64,000 bases of DNA. Origin: Callaeas wilsoni (taxonomy: Eukaryota > Chordata > Aves > Passeriformes > Callaeidae). The first letter of the stretch is position 1; each line of letters opens with the position of its first letter. The position numbers and the translations under genes are program-made. The notes below the pieces were generated by a model. That model saw nothing but the letters and a program-made list of their open reading frames with translations. It was not told the origin of the DNA and made no database searches. The stretch is from assembly GCA_013398955.1 (NCBI GenBank), contig VWPU01011634.1, forward strand, positions 1 to 64,000, read 5' to 3'. Below are positions 60,742-64,000 of this stretch, piece after piece.

Positions 60742-63016
60742 CTGAGATGAACTAAATCATGCAGATGTCTTTTTTTAATATATGTTAGGTAGATAGACAA
60801 ATAATCAATACATAATATCTGCCTAAATATCCACAGATAAAATCATTCTAAATTATAGTTATCTTAATAATTGCCTCTAAACTATGTTAAATATTCTTTC
60901 ACCACCAAAGAAAAAGACTGAATATATTAATAAAAAAAAATTTATTACCAAACTTCTTCTGCCATCAGAACTCCCACAATATGAAAACTAATTACATACT
61001 AAATATCTAGGACACGTCAGAAGTACACAGCAGTGCTTTCTACAGTTCAGATGAAATAAATCCATTTCCCATTAATCCTTATTTTTTCATCATCTCTTTT
61101 GAACAATGTGTTCAATATTTTACCTCCTAGACTGTTTTGTGTACTGTGCAGGGACAACCAAAGCAAGATAAACACAAACTCCTAAAATGAAACTTAATCT
61201 TCCAGAAAAGCGAAGAGAGATTAATTTCCTGGAAACTTCTGTAAATTCTTCTTTTCTATGGTCTTCTTTCTTTTTCAGGTTGTGTGCTTGCTAAATGTAC
61301 TCTAACAATAACTAGAACGGTGCCTTTTCTGCAACATTTCTGAGTTGCTACAGACAAAGGTTATCTTTGGCTCCTACTACGGCTATTTAACTAGTGAATG
61401 TGTCTTTGTAAGCCCCATCTTTTCAAGTCTTCTAATATTATAACTTCAGTGTCACTTCTAATTTATCCTGATTGTTTCTTTGGATCTTTCTTCCATAAAA
61501 TCAATAATAATTAAGAGTTTAATGGCATGCTTATTCTTGTCCATGCTCAGAATGTTTTAGTGTGCCAATGTAAGGTTACTATTTGATATCTGGTTTTAGT
61601 TTCACCTGTCTGTGTTCTTATCTGACTTGTGTTTCAACACACCTTTGTTTGTTACCTTTTTTCATTGCTTTTTTTGCCAATTTGACATGGGACTTAGGCC
61701 TGCTCACCTCTTCCTGGTGAACTGCAATCCTCTCTTCTGTTCCAGTCTCCTGTCTAAGCATTTCCATACACTTTCTCTTTTTCCAAGCAGCAGAAGGTAA
61801 TATCTCATGAGGAACTTGTATGTCAGGAGATACAGATTTACTGAGCAGGATAAGAAAGCTTCATTTGCACTTAAATGTAACATCTTAGGAATTTAAAGTC
61901 AACTTGCATATTAAGAGCCGAACATTTAGATGTCAAGTACAGGGACATCAAGGAGTATTTGGCTACCTTTATCCCCACTCCTGAAATGCAGATATGTGAA
62001 TTATCACACTGACAACCCTCTTCCCACCACATAACAGGATGTTATGAGGACAGTGTTCCCTCTCTTCTGCTTGTGCAGTCATCAGTGTTTCACCTGCTTC
62101 TATTTCATCCCATTAGCTATGGTGATAATTGTCAGAGAAATGGCCTTGTCTGTTTTGCCATTGTTATCTCTCCTTCAACATTTAATTCTATCAGATACTA
62201 TTTCTATGTCTTTGTGAGTAGGCAGGGGAAGTTTGAATATTCAGATTCAGATTTCAGTCATGTCTTTGACTTCTTAAATTGCTCAACAGCAAGCAAAATA
62301 AAGTTGAAAAAAAGTTCATTGTCTGTTAAGAGCATGTTATCTATGACATCATTTTAAAATTGCTTTATTCTATAAAATTCTTGCCTGAATGTCCTCAAGA
62401 AATTTGAACTTCAAGAAATCATTAACAAGGGGGATTTTGTTTGCAATATTTTCTGGTTCTGGTTCCAATTCCTTGTGTCCATAAAATCTCTTGCTGTTGA
62501 TAAATGTGCATTTATACATTCCTGGCTTATATTCTGCCATGAAGATTTTTTTACTGAACATTGACAAAAGGCATTTCTTTTAGTGCATTCCTGACACAGT
62601 TCTATTTTTAGTATGTAAAGTATCTTTCTTTTATTTAGCAAAACCAGATTGTTGTCCTGTCACTGAAATCTGGTTTATAAATCATCCCTCAAGAGCTATA
62701 AATACCTATATACGTATAATACCACTTAGTATGTCCCTTTTGCTTGAGATTAACTCCAGAATCTGACTCTTCTCTTGTGTCAAGTTGTCTTTGTTCAGTG
62801 CTTTGTCAGACTGAGCAGATCCTTACATTAAAAATACATTTTTGTTACAACTCTTTTTGAGTTAGTTTGAGTAAAATTCATGCTATACAGTAGAAAACTG
62901 AATATCATTTAAGGACATGGCCTTTCATGTCATTATTACAGTATATCAGGCTACTAACTCCTGGAGAAATTGTTTTCTCATAGTGTGAGTGGATGTACAC
63001 TTAACAAGCAAAAAAA

Positions 63017-64000
63017 CTGTCTGGGTGGCAAGGCCCAGAGAGTGTTGGTGAAAAGGAGTTACATCCATCCAGCAGCCAGTCACAGCTCCAGCTCCCCAGG
63101 ACTCAGTACTGGGGCCAGACCTGTTTAATATTCTTATCAATGATCTGGTAATATTTTTATTGATGATCTAGATGAGGGGATCGAGTGCACCCTCAGTGAG
63201 TTTGCAGATGACACCAAGCTGGGTGGGAGTGTTAATCTGCTGGGGAGTAGGAAGGCTCTGCAGAGGGATCTGGACAGGCTGGAGCAATGGGCCAAGGACA
63301 AGGATGTGAGGTTCAACAAGGCCCAGTGCCAAGTCCGGCCCCTGGGCCACAACAACCCCAGGCAGCTCTAAAGGCTGGCAGAAGAGTGGCTGGAAAGATG
63401 CCCAGTGGAAAAGGACCTGGAGGTGCTGGTCAACAGCAGCTGAACAAAAGCTTGGAGTTTGCCCAGGTAGCCAAGAAGACCAATGGCATTCTGACCTGTA
63501 TCAGCAATAGTGTGGCCAGCAGGACCAGGGCAGTGACTGTCCCCTGTACTCCGCATCGGTGAGGCCACTCCTCAAATCCTGTTCAGTTCTGGGCCCCTCA
63601 CTACAAGAAAGACACTGAGGTGCTGGAGCATATCCAGAGAAAGGCAACAGAGCTGGGGAAGGGTCTGGAGCACAAGTTATATAAGGAGCAGCTGAGGGAG
63701 CTGGGATTGCTTAGCCTGGAGAAAAGGAGGCTCAGAGGAGATTTTATGGGTCTTTACAATTACCTGAAAAGAGTTTGTAGCTAGGTGGGGGTTGGCCTCT
63801 TCTCCCATGTAACAAGGGATAGGACAAGAGGAAGCTCCCTCAAGTTGTACCAGGGCAGTGTAGATTGAATTTTAGGAATCGTCTTCACTGAGATTTTCAA
63901 GCACTGGAACAGGCTTCCCAGGGAGGTGGTGGAGTCACAATCCCTGGAGATATTTAAAAGATATGTGGATATGGCACTTAGGGATATGGTTTAATGGAGC
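63017..64000 (+). mobile_element. CR1 LINE, end of reverse transcriptase and 3' region (runs off window)
   Basis: Nearly 1 kb of plus-strand CR1 starting within the reverse-transcriptase domain. The FADD catalytic box is visible at 63201-63212 (TTT GCA GAT GAC) in the frame [15 protein letters not shown]. Then come 'ggttcaacaaggcccagtgc', 'gtggccagcaggaccagggc', 'tgttcagttctgggcccctc', 'cagctgagggagctgggatt' and 'ttcccagggaggtggtggag'. The frame is broken by a 23-bp tandem duplication (63126-63171), a TAA at about 63369-63371 and later indels. The CR1 tail lies beyond the window edge. It is non-autonomous today but one of the longer copies here. Confidence 0.95.
63126..63171. repeat. 23-bp tandem duplication inside CR1
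   Basis: TAATATTCTTATCAATGATC plus TGG (63126-63148) is followed by the diverged copy TAATATTTTTATTGATGATC plus TAG (63149-63171). The unit covers the CR1 frame just before FADD and shifts the reading frame, because 23 is not a multiple of three. Confidence 0.8.

Larger units (their letters stand above)
58801..63016. other. Unique AT-rich DNA with one exon-like segment
   Basis: Apart from the TA/CA patch at 59523-59575, the 17-bp triple repeat at 60235-60285 and the exon-like segment at 60650-60741, nothing is recognised. Open frames of up to 94 codons (62073-62357) have no motif. Confidence 0.5.

Noticed and set aside
1..64000. CRISPR arrays, operons, phage or plasmid modules
   Set aside because: No regularly spaced repeats and no bacterial-type gene packing; CR1 elements and splice-type signals show vertebrate DNA.

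Overview
The window reads as AT-rich, gene-poor vertebrate DNA, almost certainly from a bird. The diagnosis rests on CR1 non-LTR retrotransposon copies that keep the avian-type 3' end (a 'cccttccaac' block followed by the ATTCTATGATT tail) on both strands, plus two copies of one ERVL-like LTR. I see no bacterial gene organisation, no CRISPR array and no tRNA or functional rRNA gene. No protein-coding gene can be called with confidence. Nearly all open frames are short, and the longest overlap decayed transposons.

Layout. 1-7.8 kb is unique AT-rich DNA with a near-perfect 21-bp hairpin (2651-2704) and a splice-flanked exon-like segment on the minus strand (5981-6053). A CR1 3' end lies at 7.8-8.0 kb, with a very old CR1/L2-like tail just after it. 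8-16 kb is mostly unique. A 445-bp solo LTR sits at 15972-16416 and a CR1 (minus) at 17.05-17.45 kb. A GC-richer island follows at about 18.3-19.6 kb, containing a CR1 reverse-transcriptase fragment and a decayed 38-bp minisatellite. 19.6-39.7 kb is a long unique AT-rich stretch with a (CA)n microsatellite and several perfect palindromes. Two CR1 copies (minus) lie at 39.8-41.0 kb.

The densest mobile-element region is 44.1-47.3 kb. It holds a CR1 ORF2 middle fragment, then an unidentified minus-strand open frame that looks like real protein, then a second LTR of the same family as the first, then a CR1 3' end. 47.3-53.8 kb is unique. A CR1 piece ending in a (CCTTG)n microsatellite lies at 53.8-54.1 kb, a small CR1 piece at 55.35 kb, a 5S-rRNA-like ancient SINE-type repeat at 58.6-58.8 kb, a 17-bp triple repeat at 60.2 kb, and a second exon-like minus-strand segment at 60650-60741. 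The right edge (63.0-64.0 kb) is a long CR1 copy with the end of the reverse-transcriptase domain, running off the window.

The most interesting possibility is that the window is mainly intron of a minus-strand gene. The two exon-like segments, 55 kb apart, have good splice sites and compatible reading phases. This is inference and I could not name the protein. The second is the unidentified minus-strand frame beside the LTR at 46.2 kb.
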